DNA of 64,000 bases from Pythium myriotylum (taxonomy: Eukaryota; Oomycota; Peronosporomycetes; Pythiales; Pythiaceae), in assembly GCA_023091665.1 (NCBI GenBank), contig JALJCQ010000017.1:3344501-3408500 (forward strand), in the 5' to 3' direction. The translations under genes were made by a program, and so were the position numbers. Below are positions 51,206-59,758 of this stretch, piece after piece. The notes under the pieces are model-generated. The model made no database searches and was not told where the DNA came from. It was given only the letters and a program-made list of their open reading frames with translations. The first letter of the stretch is position 1. Every line of letters begins with the position of its first letter.

Positions 51206-51224
51206 CGCAAATTGAGAAATGATA
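51206..51224 (-). promoter_or_regulatory. Oomycete core promoter of secreted-protein gene 1
   Basis: TATCATTTCTCAATTTGCG on the minus strand matches GCTCATTYYNCAWTTTNYY at 16 of 19 positions, 25 nt before the ATG. Confidence 0.7.
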
Positions 51225-51747
51225 GTCTCATCTATAATAGATGGTTGGGTCATGGATGAAGACCATCCGCGATCCAGGAACCCCTCGCCCAGCTTCTGCT
51301 GAGATGGATCAACCATCCAGTTTGTTTCTCCCATCAATATTGGACGATGTACTGACCTCGGATGTGCCATCTGGGTGAGTTATCCATTGGCTCATGGAGG
51401 CTGCGACTGAAGTCGCAATCGGTCCTATTCCATATGGACGCCAGGCGGCTGGTAAATCACGCCCAACAATATCTACGCGTATGATCAGTCCGTGTTGACC
51501 ACGTCGGACTTATGTTCCAGTACACTCGTTCATCGTTCTGGGTACCGGTTCTTTCTTTCGTACTAGGGTAATTCGTGCATGAAGGTGGATCGCGTCCCCT
51601 ATCACGGAGGACGCACATCTAGGTTTCGTCAGAATGTGCAGGAGGTCTTCGCCAAGATGGAGCTTTGCCTCGTTGATCTGGTGGCGTGTCGGTGGCATGT
51701 CTATGCCTCGTTCTGCTTGCCCTTCACTTTTGGTAGGTACAGTACGG

Positions 51748-51920
51748 TACTCGAACAACATCTCGGCGCGACATTTGTTGATCCGGAAGACGCGAACCTT
51801 AAGTGAAACACGAGTTTGTCCAGGTTCAGCTTGATGATGATGAGAGCTGGAGTCTTTTGTGCTCCATCAATGTGGTCAACTCTAGCTTGAATATCCAGTG
51901 GCGGCGCGCTCTGAATTAGG
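51748..51920. repeat. Dispersed repeat, copy 1 (pair at 56.0 kb)
   Basis: Similar to 56015-56195; shared pieces include GATCCGGAAGAC and ACACGAGTTTGTCCAG. On the minus strand both encode a similar peptide (DG..KT/QT......L.LDKLV....F.SSGS..VA), which suggests the remains of a coding element rather than a plain non-coding repeat. Confidence 0.65.
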
Positions 51921-52289
51921 TGCGAGGGTCATGTCCAGAGTGGATAAGAAGGCTTGTCATGAGCCCGGCTGACAAGCCAGGGGTGTAAGTCGGAGAGCGC
52001 AAGCCGTGGCAGATCTGCGTGGCAGTTCATACCAGTGGGATGATGGGGTTGGCTTGTGTGGCCGGTGTCCATCGCGTGTTGTGCCAGGGTGGCCGCGAGC
52101 GAGATATCGGCATAGGTTGGTACATACCCAGCGGCATAGATTCAATTGGGGTCTATTGGTTTGCTTATCTACAAACCTGTAGCCGGCGTGTTGCCATGTT
52201 TAGGTAAGACCTTCTCTCCAGTGCCAAAGATCTGTGGGAAGGAGTGCTGCGATGTGTTGGTGCCGCTTGTGTCCAGTCCGGTGGTGCGG

Positions 52290-52720
52290 CTGACTACTAG
52301 CGTTGGTGTCCATGGCTAGGTTAGTCTCTGCATCTGCCATTTTATTGGCCGCGCGGGGTGGTGACTCCAGCTGCGGATACCGAGGGAGTCGGCGAGTCAA
52401 CGCGCTCGGGCGTGTTTGGGTCGGGGCGTGACGCTGATAGGGGCCTTGTACGTTCGCATTTGGCGTACGATAAGCAAGCTGGCCTCGACCACCGAGAGGG
52501 GCGTCCGGTAGTTCTTCGTCGCTATGGTGATAACGTGCTGTTGTTGGTGGTGGGGCCTGCATAGGTCATGGCCGCTGAGAAGATGACTTCGGCGCGGATG
52601 TGATCGGGGCGAGCCAGACGACGACTGCTCCAGCGCCTTCCTAGATTTCGATGAGAGCCCCCGTCGAAGAAGAGGAGGTTATGCGTGTCATCCTTTGCGC
52701 AGGGGCCTATGCTTATCTTC
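52290..52720 (-). pseudogene. Retroelement RNase H domain remnant
   Basis: The minus strand encodes LLFFDGGSHRNLG, then RPDHIRAEVIFSAAMTYAGP followed by TTNN, and in another frame NKMADAETNLAMDTNASSQ. In oomycete retroelements the RNase H domain has FDGGxRGNPGxxG, ..AEILWAAxMSYAxxTTNN and HNKMADxxANxAMD, in that order. Frame changes and the missing reverse transcriptase upstream show it is a fragment. Confidence 0.65.
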
Positions 52721-52904
52721 TCTGTATCGCTCCAATTTTTGCAGATGACCACCGAAGTGGTTCCTACCCAGCGGCATCAATGCAGACGATCACAGAGTCT
52801 CGAACCTCGTTAATTGACTCTCGATCTTCCGTCGGAGAAAGAAGGTAACGCGGGTTTGCTGGTGGTCAAGCAAGGCAGGGGTGGGTGCAAAAATATTGCT
52901 ATTG

Positions 52905-53950
52905 TCAGATCCAAAACATTGTAGGGGACAATTATTGATTGTTGGCCGAACACAATAGTTCACTAGATATTGTCATATTGTATCAATATATTCCTCTTCA
53001 ATACATTGCTGTGCAACCTTGCAGCCACGACCGAAATGGTGCTGACAATGCCCGCCGTCGTATCTATGCAAGCTCTGCACGAGCCAGTCGCAGCCTCTAC
53101 ATCTAAAATCCCGTCAATCAGCGTGAAATGCGCTTTGGCTCGTTCTGGGGTGGAGATGGGCTTGAGAGAATTTGCTTTGGATGATAGAACCACTCGCTCA
53201 TATTGGAAAGTCCGCACAACAACAACAACGACTAGCACCACCGCCCACCAACGAGCCAACAAGCAAATGAAGAGCGCCCAGGTTGTCGAAGTCATGTTCA
53301 AGAACACGACACCTACCAGCCGCGACTGCATTGGTTGCAACAGAACAGTCCTACAAGACAAGAAGGCGGGCTCACGTTGCAGTGAGCGCCAAGATCATCG
53401 CCGTCCCTACGTACGTAAGCGCGCTTGTGAAGCTCAGAGACCGGAGCTGCGCTTTCTCAGGCCGAAGCCGCTGCTGTACGTCGCCTTCGCCGAGGTAACA
53501 GAGACGTATCGACTGCTTCAACCTCACCCTCAGCCTCGCCACCATTGACCGGTCGCAAGCGTACAAGGACTGGATGAACGCATCAAAAAGCGTGCCCGCA
53601 ACCGAACTGAAGCCACGCTGCACTACGAAAATGCAAGTTGTTGCTTCTCGGGCGTCAAGTGTATGATGGGGTATTTGCGCAAGAGTATGGACACCGCCAC
53701 ACTTGAGGTGATTATGTACTTGAAGTTGAATTGGGATCTCGGAAGCATGCAATCAAACTATCGAGAGAGACTGAAGAGGCCCGAAAGCAAGCCGAAAAGA
53801 GCCCATAAGTGCTTCTCAAGTTCACACGAAACTTCCCACTACAATATCTTGTATATTGTACAATAATTGATTGTCTACGGATTTTGGTCTACAATCAATA
53901 TACAATGTTTATTGTCACAGCTCTGTACAATGTTTATTGTCACATCCCTG
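52905..53950. mobile_element. Possible ~1-kb element with AT-rich inverted ends
   Basis: The left edge has ACATTGTAGGGGACAATTATTGATTGT and the right edge, read on the other strand, has similar ACATTGTATATTGATTGT followed by AGATATTGT in both (longest runs given in part). The right side also has ACAATGTTTATTGTCACA twice in tandem. The interior has medium open frames on both strands, none recognised. The inverted ends are imperfect, so this is only a candidate. Confidence 0.3.
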
Positions 53951-54384
53951 CAAGCAAGGGGGGCTACGGGTGGGGAAGCTTTGTGCGCTCGATAAACACG
54001 GTCTTGAACCTTACTTCTTGGTTTAACGACCCTTGTTTCCTACCTCATCTAGTGCAGTGTGTGTGGCGAGTTCGCCATTCGCGGAAGCTTGAGGGAAGAA
54101 CTTCTTCATGGTTTCGGTAGTGATCGTGCTGATCGACGTGCCGGCCTTCAGTGCTGACCCAAGTGTTCATGGCTATGTGGGACATACACGCACGCAACCC
54201 GTCCGATATTGTCAATTCGCGGCAGTCTATGGTGAACACTAGTTTCCAGCCGCTGTGTGGATCACGGCGATGTCTCCGAGCTTATCTTGGGCTGTTCTAG
54301 AGCCCTCACGAGAAGTGATGTAGCTTGAGTCGAAAAACGGCCTGTGAATCTGTATGCATCGAGCACAGTACTTACTCAAGGGAG

Positions 54385-54530
54385 CATGAGAAAAACTTTC
54401 ACTTGTGCACTGCCCATGCCGTCGGCTCGTCGGTCGATGTCGCAACACCATTGAGTCCACTAGTTAAAGAGGAGAGTCTGTGTTACAGCCATCTGTTTGA
54501 TAGAATAGCGTGAGCGTGTTGACAACTGCA
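54385..54530. repeat. Segmental duplication block, copy at 54.4 kb
   Basis: Similar to 58530-58690: AACTTTCAC.TGTGCACTG.CCAT, then CTCGTCGGTC.ATGTCGCA and CAGCCATCTGTTTGA.AGAATAG-like stretches. With the later blocks it shows that the whole module around the secreted-protein gene was duplicated in tandem, about 4.1 kb apart. Confidence 0.75.
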
Positions 54531-54779
54531 TACTCGCAGTGTACCTGTCGTTCACTAGCGCGATGGCAGCTACATATCGGATACTGTACGTGTAAATCAC
54601 TCTCAGTTTTGAAGATAAACTCATGAGATAACGGGACGTGTGGAGTTAAGAGCGAAAACACCAGCAGAAGGCGAGAACTTTTTTTTGTATGCGAGATAAA
54701 TGCTGTTGTGGGCGATGGCATGACCTTGCTTCTCGCCAGCATCCTGAACTCATGAGATGTTTTCAAGTTCTGTCCAGAC

Positions 54780-54910
54780 GGACCTGGGTATGATGATGAT
54801 GCAAATGAAGTCTATTGAGTTCAACTAGTGAATCCTAATAGCTTGGGGAGGCTTCGATCAAGCGACTTACTGAAGCTCAACGTGGGGGGCCTGGGAGGGA
54901 CCTGGGTATG
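54780..54910. mobile_element. 105-bp insertion flanked by a 13-bp direct repeat
   Basis: GGACCTGGGTATG occurs at 54780-54792 and again at 54898-54910. The paralogous sequence near 58950 runs straight through this point, so the 105 bp between look like an insertion with target-site duplication. No clear terminal inverted repeats are seen. Confidence 0.45.
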
Positions 54911-54933
54911 TCTCGTAAGTGTTCAAATCGTCA

Positions 54934-54965
54934 GTTCCATCTCGACTTAAAAGTCGAGATGGAAC
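54934..54965. repeat. Left palindrome of a twin pair
   Basis: GTTCCATCTCGACTT and its exact complement (15 bp) flank AA. Three bases further on is a second palindrome. Confidence 0.95.
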
Positions 54966-54968
54966 GTT

Positions 54969-55000
54969 GCTCTACTTCCGTTTTTAAACGGAAGTGGAGC
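54969..55000. repeat. Right palindrome of a twin pair
   Basis: GCTCTACTTCCGTTT pairs with AAACGGAAGTGGAGC (one G-T type mismatch) around TT. Confidence 0.95.
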
Positions 55001-55288
55001 ACCGAGAGGAAAGAACTTTGTCGCAGCTTGGTTTTGAAGAGTCGTTTGATTGTCGTGATTGTGTGAGAGCATAATCTCGCCGAATTCACCCACCGCGTTA
55101 TCCTCCTTGACATTCCAGGTGCAAGGCTGTTAAACTGCGGACTGTAGAGAACAAAAGAAGAGTGCGGGGCGAGTGATCCGATCTTCGAGGTCGAACATCA
55201 GCTCGCATTCTCAGTTTATTTCTTAATCGTCGCGCACCACAAGAACTCAAAACCTTTTTCTCCTCTCTCCCTCTCCCCAACAATATCC

Positions 55289-55687
55289 ATGAAGTTCGTT
55301 GCAATCCTCGTCGCCACGTTTGCTGCTCTTAAGGCATCCGCCGCAGACCTCGAGCCAAAACATGTCCTACGCCACACAACCGAGGCCCAGAGCGAGCACC
55401 GCCAACTACTCAACGGATGCCAACAACTCGCCTGCTACGTCCAGTGCACGAACATGTTCTGCATGCAAGACGCAGCGGAGAAATTCTACAGAGAGAAGAT
55501 CGGTGGCAAGGGTGGCTATCACCGCGAGTCGACTGATACACGCGGCGGATGGTACCGGTTCCTGAACACTAAGTTCCAGCCATCCAGCCGTGGTGAGATT
55601 TTTTCAGGCATGTGCGAAGAGAAAGAGCGCTTGTACACGTACGGCGTACAAAACTGTCAGGGTGTGGGCGACTTCGCATGCGCTTAG
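55289..55687 (+). CDS. Small secreted Cys-rich protein, family member 2 (132 aa)
   Basis: Signal peptide MKFVAILVATFAALKASA, a short pro-like segment ending SEHRQLL, then a Cys domain with GCQQLACYVQCTNMFCMQ, AAEKFYREKIGGKGGY, GGWYRFLNTKFQPSS, GMCEEKERLYTYG and QNCQGVGDFACA (seven cysteines). It is about 80 percent identical to the protein at 59360 and more distant from the one at 50794. A core-promoter-like GCATTCTCAGTTTATT lies ~70-85 nt upstream. The ATG follows a CT-rich leader. Function is unknown; size, secretion, cysteines and duplication suit an apoplastic effector. Confidence 0.92.
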   Translation: MKFVAILVATFAALKASAADLEPKHVLRHTTEAQSEHRQLLNGCQQLACYVQCTNMFCMQDAAEKFYREKIGGKGGYHRESTDTRGGWYRFLNTKFQPSSRGEIFSGMCEEKERLYTYGVQNCQGVGDFACA

Positions 55688-56014
55688 ACGGGCTCTCTTC
55701 TTCCACTTCCAAGAACACACCGCGAAAGAAATCTCTTGGGAAAGTGTAATACAGTTCCGTAGTAGTTCTTTATTGTTGTTGCAAGGCGTGTATTGACCGC
55801 AACAAATGTGTCCTAGCAATCCTAGCACTTTTTTACAGGCATACCGGGGAATGTGCTCAACTACGCTTCATTTGGCAACCATGCGTATCAGCAGTCTTCG
55901 CCAAGGTGGCGCTCTGGCGCTCTGGCTCGTTGGTGTGGCAGCGTCGAGCTCGAAGTCGGTGTCATGTCCCTGCTTTCTCGTTCTACTACAACAGTGCTTG
56001 ACTTTTTTTTTTTT

Positions 56015-56195
56015 TGCGAGGTACTCGGACACCACTGCTTGGCGACATGTGGTGATCCGGAAGACCCGAAGCTGAAGGGACACACGAGTTTGTCCAGTTT
56101 GAGGTTGATGGTGAGGAGGAAAGGTGAAGTCTGTTCTGTTCCATCTGCGTGGGCAACTCTCAAAGGGACACACAGGGGAAGGCGCGCGTTAGGCA
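56015..56195. repeat. Dispersed repeat, copy 2 (pair at 51.75 kb)
   Basis: Partner of 51748-51920, same orientation. The minus-strand peptide LKLDKLVCPFSFGSSGSPHV is the best preserved version of the shared coding trace. Confidence 0.65.
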
Positions 56196-57072
56196 AGACG
56201 CTAGGGGCATGTTAGGCGATAGGGTCATTGTTAGTTGATAGTCCCATGTTCGTTGTGCTGACGGCCGACCATAGCATTACGAGCTGATAGCTATGTATTA
56301 GAGTACGTAAATCGAAACTCAACAGACTCCATCTTCATCCTCCCATGTTCGTTGTGAACTACCGCTACCGACGATAGCCACCACGAAGGCGGAGGGAGAA
56401 GGCATGTTCAAGTCTCGCACCCTAGTTTCGCAACCACTTGCATTTCTGCGAGATCTAGCTATTAATAGACACATCCACGATCCCAGAGAGACAACTCCGT
56501 TGTGAAGAATATACTGCAAGTGAGATTTCAACTTTGGTTCGACGGCACTTTTTTGTATTTCATGTAACCAATCTTGCATTGATGAGAACTAGTAGTATCC
56601 ACAACACAAGAATACGACCCTCGCGGACACTCCCGGACCCGCGTGACACCATCGCAGAAGACTGTAGCCATCCAGGGAAGCCGAGGGGAGGAGAGGGACT
56701 CGAGGGTACGTAGCAGAGCGCGACACACTGTGCAATGGCACACCGGGGAACCGGGACTGGAGACTCAGAGAGCAAATTGCAGAATGAATTCACTGTGCTT
56801 ATCCTAAACATGCAGAGTCGTGATGACCACGAGGAGACCACTGGAGTTGCTCGGGAACTCCAATGTTCTCTCTGTGATCACAGAGCAGGTATCAACATGC
56901 AGTTGAATATGAACTTGCGCAGAAACAGTTGGAGGCTTCATCGGACGGCTCGGAGACTCCGACACGTATTCAGCCAACACTGGCGCCATTGGTGTTGGCT
57001 GTCCAGGTGCTCTGACCGCAACCAGCCGTTGCAGACGCAGCGGCCTGGCCGCCCATTACATCCTCCCGCCTT

Positions 57073-57618
57073 TTAGCTGCGTCTGCGGGGACGGCGACGA
57101 GATTGAGATCCGCGACGAGCTTGACGGTCGGCGTGCTGACGATCAGCCAGGCGTTGCACAAGAGTGGTCCAGTGGCTGACGTGCTGAATGTCCTTCTTGA
57201 ACTCCCATGAGTTCGCGCTCTCGGGGAGGTCAACCCAGGAGCAGAGATACTGGAGACGCTCGCCCTGACCTCGAGTTGCGAGTAGATCCTTGATCACATA
57301 CACTCGTTCACCTTCATCGTCATAGAGACGGGGCGCCGACTTTGTAATTTGACGTGCACGAGAGATCTCAGGCACGTCAAGTGACTCCTTGAGCTGGTCC
57401 ACATTGAACGTGGCGTGCCGACCACGAGCCAAATAGCGATGCGGAAGGGCCAGCCGACACGCGTTCTCGCCAATCTTCTCTTCAACTGGGAATGGACCGT
57501 ACCAGTTCCAATCAAAAAGGATGACTATGTGGGTGAGAACAGCGAGATAATGCCCCTCACACAACCACAACGATCGAACGACCAAGGCGAGCATATCTCC
57601 AAAACCAAGTTGCGACAA
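57073..57618 (-). pseudogene. Ty3/gypsy-type integrase C-terminus with chromodomain, fragment
   Basis: The minus-strand frame contains YGPFPVEEKIGENACRLALP (GPF/Y module of the integrase C-terminus), then ATFNVDQLK, and then a chromodomain-like stretch with ERVYVIKDLLATRG and LQYLCSWVDLPESANSWEF. This is the 3' end of a pol gene of a chromovirus-like LTR retrotransposon, where the chromodomain directs integration. The upstream pol domains are missing, so it is a fragment. Its 5' part is repeated in inverted orientation at 58887-59167. Confidence 0.8.
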
Positions 57619-57782
57619 GGTCGAGCATGAACTGTTTGCTCTTGGTGCTCAACTCTCATCTCAGGTCAAAATGGAACTGACAGTTTGCACTTTCGTGAGA
57701 CCCATCCGAGCCAGTCTGGATGGAACTTGAAATCTTACGCTTTCAAGCGGTTGACGAGAAGCAAACCGAGGCATCACCCATC
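57502..57782 (-). repeat. Inverted repeat arm A (~280 bp)
   Basis: Nearly identical in reverse orientation to 58887-59167, from GGTTTGCTTCTCGTCAACC to GATTGGAACTGG. Only a few differences are seen (AAG/ACG in the CTTGAA.GCG stretch). One end lies inside the integrase fragment. Confidence 0.9.
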
Positions 57783-58399
57783 GAGCTATTGATCTCCCTT
57801 CTATGGTAGAATTTCGTACGTTCCTCCAAGCGTTAGCTTTGCTTTGCATTCGCTCTCAACTGGAATGACGTGAGGTACGGAGTTGGGACTATCATCTCCG
57901 TAGATCGCGTCATTTCATGCGGTTACCGATTCAAAATTGTGGGTCTGACAGATTGAATCAGAAGAGCACTGCCAGTATGTAGTTGTCAACAACCACAGGC
58001 GATTCTGATCTTGACTTACACCAGAGAAGAATATAGTGTGCTAACCGCAAATCAGGTCAGGATTTGCTTGAGTGCTCTTTCAATATCACTGAAATGGATC
58101 CAGAAAAGAATGTAGAAGCTGGCTGGGTGAGCTGTCGAAGGTAATCTCGTTGCTTTGTGTGCTCATCTCAATTTGTTACATCTCTCGTTGGTCGCTCGAC
58201 CCCAGTCTTCGAATATAGTCGACGAGGTTGAGCCATCCAACAAGCCAACGGCTGGATGACGCTGTTTGTGGATATGGCAGCGATCTCACCTGATGGATTG
58301 GATGTCGCCCCTACAGTGGGAATGGCTCAGATATCTACGTGCGGATGAGTGTTTAGTGGACAATTCTAGTGATTGCCAGCTACTGTACACTTCATCCCA

Positions 58400-58438
58400 C
58401 AGTTCAATCACCTCCGTTGAACGGAGGTGATTGAACTG
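58400..58438. repeat. Left palindrome of a twin pair
   Basis: Perfect 18-bp arms, CAGTTCAATCACCTCCGT and its complement, surround TGA. The next palindrome begins 2 nt further on. Confidence 0.97.
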
Positions 58439-58439
58439 T

Positions 58440-58498
58440 TCTGACAACTACACGACTATCTTCAACGGTCCGTTGAAGATAGTCGTGTAGTTGTCAGA
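58440..58498. repeat. Right palindrome of a twin pair (29-bp perfect arms)
   Basis: The left arm 58440-58468 begins TCTGACAACTACACGACTAT. The right arm 58470-58498 is its exact complement, with a single T between. It is the longest perfect palindrome in the window. Confidence 0.97.
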
Positions 58499-58529
58499 GC
58501 TTTATGGACTGAAATGGAGGAGAATAACT

Positions 58530-58690
58530 TTCACGAGTGCACTGTCCATTTGGTCAGCTCGTCGGTCCATGTCGCATCCGCGTGATGGTCTGCAAGCTGT
58601 GTTTCAAGATGAAGACAGTTAAAGGTTAGACCGTGGACAGTCTGCCATGCAACCATCTGTTTGACAGAATAGTCTGTGGGTGTCGAAAAA
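58530..58690. repeat. Segmental duplication block, copy at 58.5 kb
   Basis: Partner of 54385-54530, upstream of the third secreted-protein gene as the other is upstream of the second. Confidence 0.75.
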
Positions 58691-58886
58691 TACATACTGC
58701 TTATGCCAGCTCCGCAATTTTAAGGAGAAGAACAGGAAAGCGCAAAGGCGCAATGTAAGGGTTTGAGAGCGATGTAAAGTAGCCGATGCCCACAGGACCA
58801 CGAGGACTTGTGTAATGGAAGCAAGGGGTCAATACCTCTGTGGGTATCGCACACGGAGGTAATGACCGAGGCATCGCACACCGCAC

Positions 58887-59167
58887 ACTGGGAGATACCT
58901 CGGTTTGCTTCTCGTCAACCGCTTGAACGCGTAAGATTTCAAGTTCCATCCAGACTGGCTCGGATGGGTCTCACGAAAGTGCAAACTGTCAGTTCCATTT
59001 TGACCTGAGATGAGAGTTGAGCACCAAGAGCAAACAGTTCATGCTCGACCTTGTCGCAACTTGGTTTTGGAGATATGCTCGCCTTGGTCGTTCGATCGTT
59101 GTGGTTGTGTGAGGGGCATTATCTCGCTGTTCTCACCCACATAGTCATCCTTTTTGATTGGAACTGG
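58887..59167 (+). repeat. Inverted repeat arm B (~280 bp)
   Basis: Reverse-oriented partner of 57502-57782. The match ends abruptly after GATTGGAACTGG at 59167, in the middle of the integrase frame; past that point the sequence is unrelated. It also shares, with more divergence, the stretch at 54.93-55.09 kb. Confidence 0.9.
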
Positions 59168-59359
59168 ACCACACAAGTGGAGACAGTACGAAAAAAGGCC
59201 CTTCTTGATCGTGGAGGACAGGTAAACCAATCTTCAAGGTGCAAAACGAACTCCACATTTTGAGTCGCATTCGCAGTCTCACTTCTCAATCATCCCCCAA
59301 GACAAGAAACCCTCCTTCTCGCCACCTCCCACCCCCCTCTCCCCTCCCCAGCAATCTCC

Positions 59360-59758
59360 ATGAAGTTCCTTGCCATCGTCGTCGCCGCATTTGCTGCTGG
59401 TACAGTATCCGCCGCCAACCTCGAATCAACGCATGCTCTGCGCAACGCTACCGATCTTCAGAGCGAGCACCGTCAACTACTCAACGGATGCCAACAACTC
59501 GCTTGCTATGTTCAGTGCGTGAACATGTTCTGCATGCAAGATGCGGCGGAGAAATTCTACAAAGAGAAGATTGGCGGCAAGGGTGGGTACACCCGGGAGT
59601 CGAAGGATGCCCGTGGCGGATGGTATCGATTCATGAACACCAAGTTCCAGCCTTCCGGCCGTGGCGGGGTGTTTCAAGGTGTATGCGAAGAGAAGGAGCG
59701 CTTGTATACCTACACGGTGGAGAACTGCCAGGGCGTGGGCGACTACCCGTGCGCGTAG
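59360..59758 (+). CDS. Small secreted Cys-rich protein, family member 3 (132 aa)
   Basis: Signal peptide MKFLAIVVAAFAAGTVSA, then ANLESTHALRNATDLQSEHR and QLLNGCQQLACYVQCVNMFC (continuing MQDAAEKF), IGGKGGYTRES, GGWYRFMNTKFQPSGRGG, GVCEEKERLYTYTVENCQGV and DYPCA. It has the same seven cysteines as the 55289 protein. The upstream and downstream flanks are also duplicated, so this is a tandem copy about 4.07 kb away. An INR-like TCTCACTTCTCAATCATCC lies ~65-83 nt upstream. A putative surface or apoplastic effector; no domain name can be given. Confidence 0.92.
   Translation: MKFLAIVVAAFAAGTVSAANLESTHALRNATDLQSEHRQLLNGCQQLACYVQCVNMFCMQDAAEKFYKEKIGGKGGYTRESKDARGGWYRFMNTKFQPSGRGGVFQGVCEEKERLYTYTVENCQGVGDYPCA

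Larger units (their letters stand above)
51225..55202. other. Accessory stretch with retroelement remnants (about 4 kb)
   Basis: No intact gene is supported. It holds a repeat shared with 56.0 kb (51748-51920), an RNase H remnant (52290-52720), an ~1-kb block bounded by AT-rich ATTGATTGT words (52905-53950), a segment duplicated at 58.5 kb (54385-54530), a small insertion with a 13-bp direct repeat (54780-54910) and twin palindromes (54934-55000). Confidence 0.55.
55688..59280. other. Accessory stretch with duplications and retroelement debris (3.6 kb)
   Basis: It contains the 56.0-kb repeat copy, a 16-bp palindrome CTCTGTGATCACAGAG at about 56869-56884, an integrase/chromodomain pseudogene (57073-57618), two ~280-bp inverted repeats (57502-57782 and 58887-59167), the 58.5-kb duplicated block and the longest twin palindromes (58400-58498). 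No intact gene is supported. Confidence 0.55.

Noticed and set aside
59369..59470. Canonical RXLR-EER effector motif in the secreted proteins
   Set aside because: LRN/RQLL-type four-mers are present but no proper RXLR plus acidic EER segment, so a canonical RXLR call is not justified.
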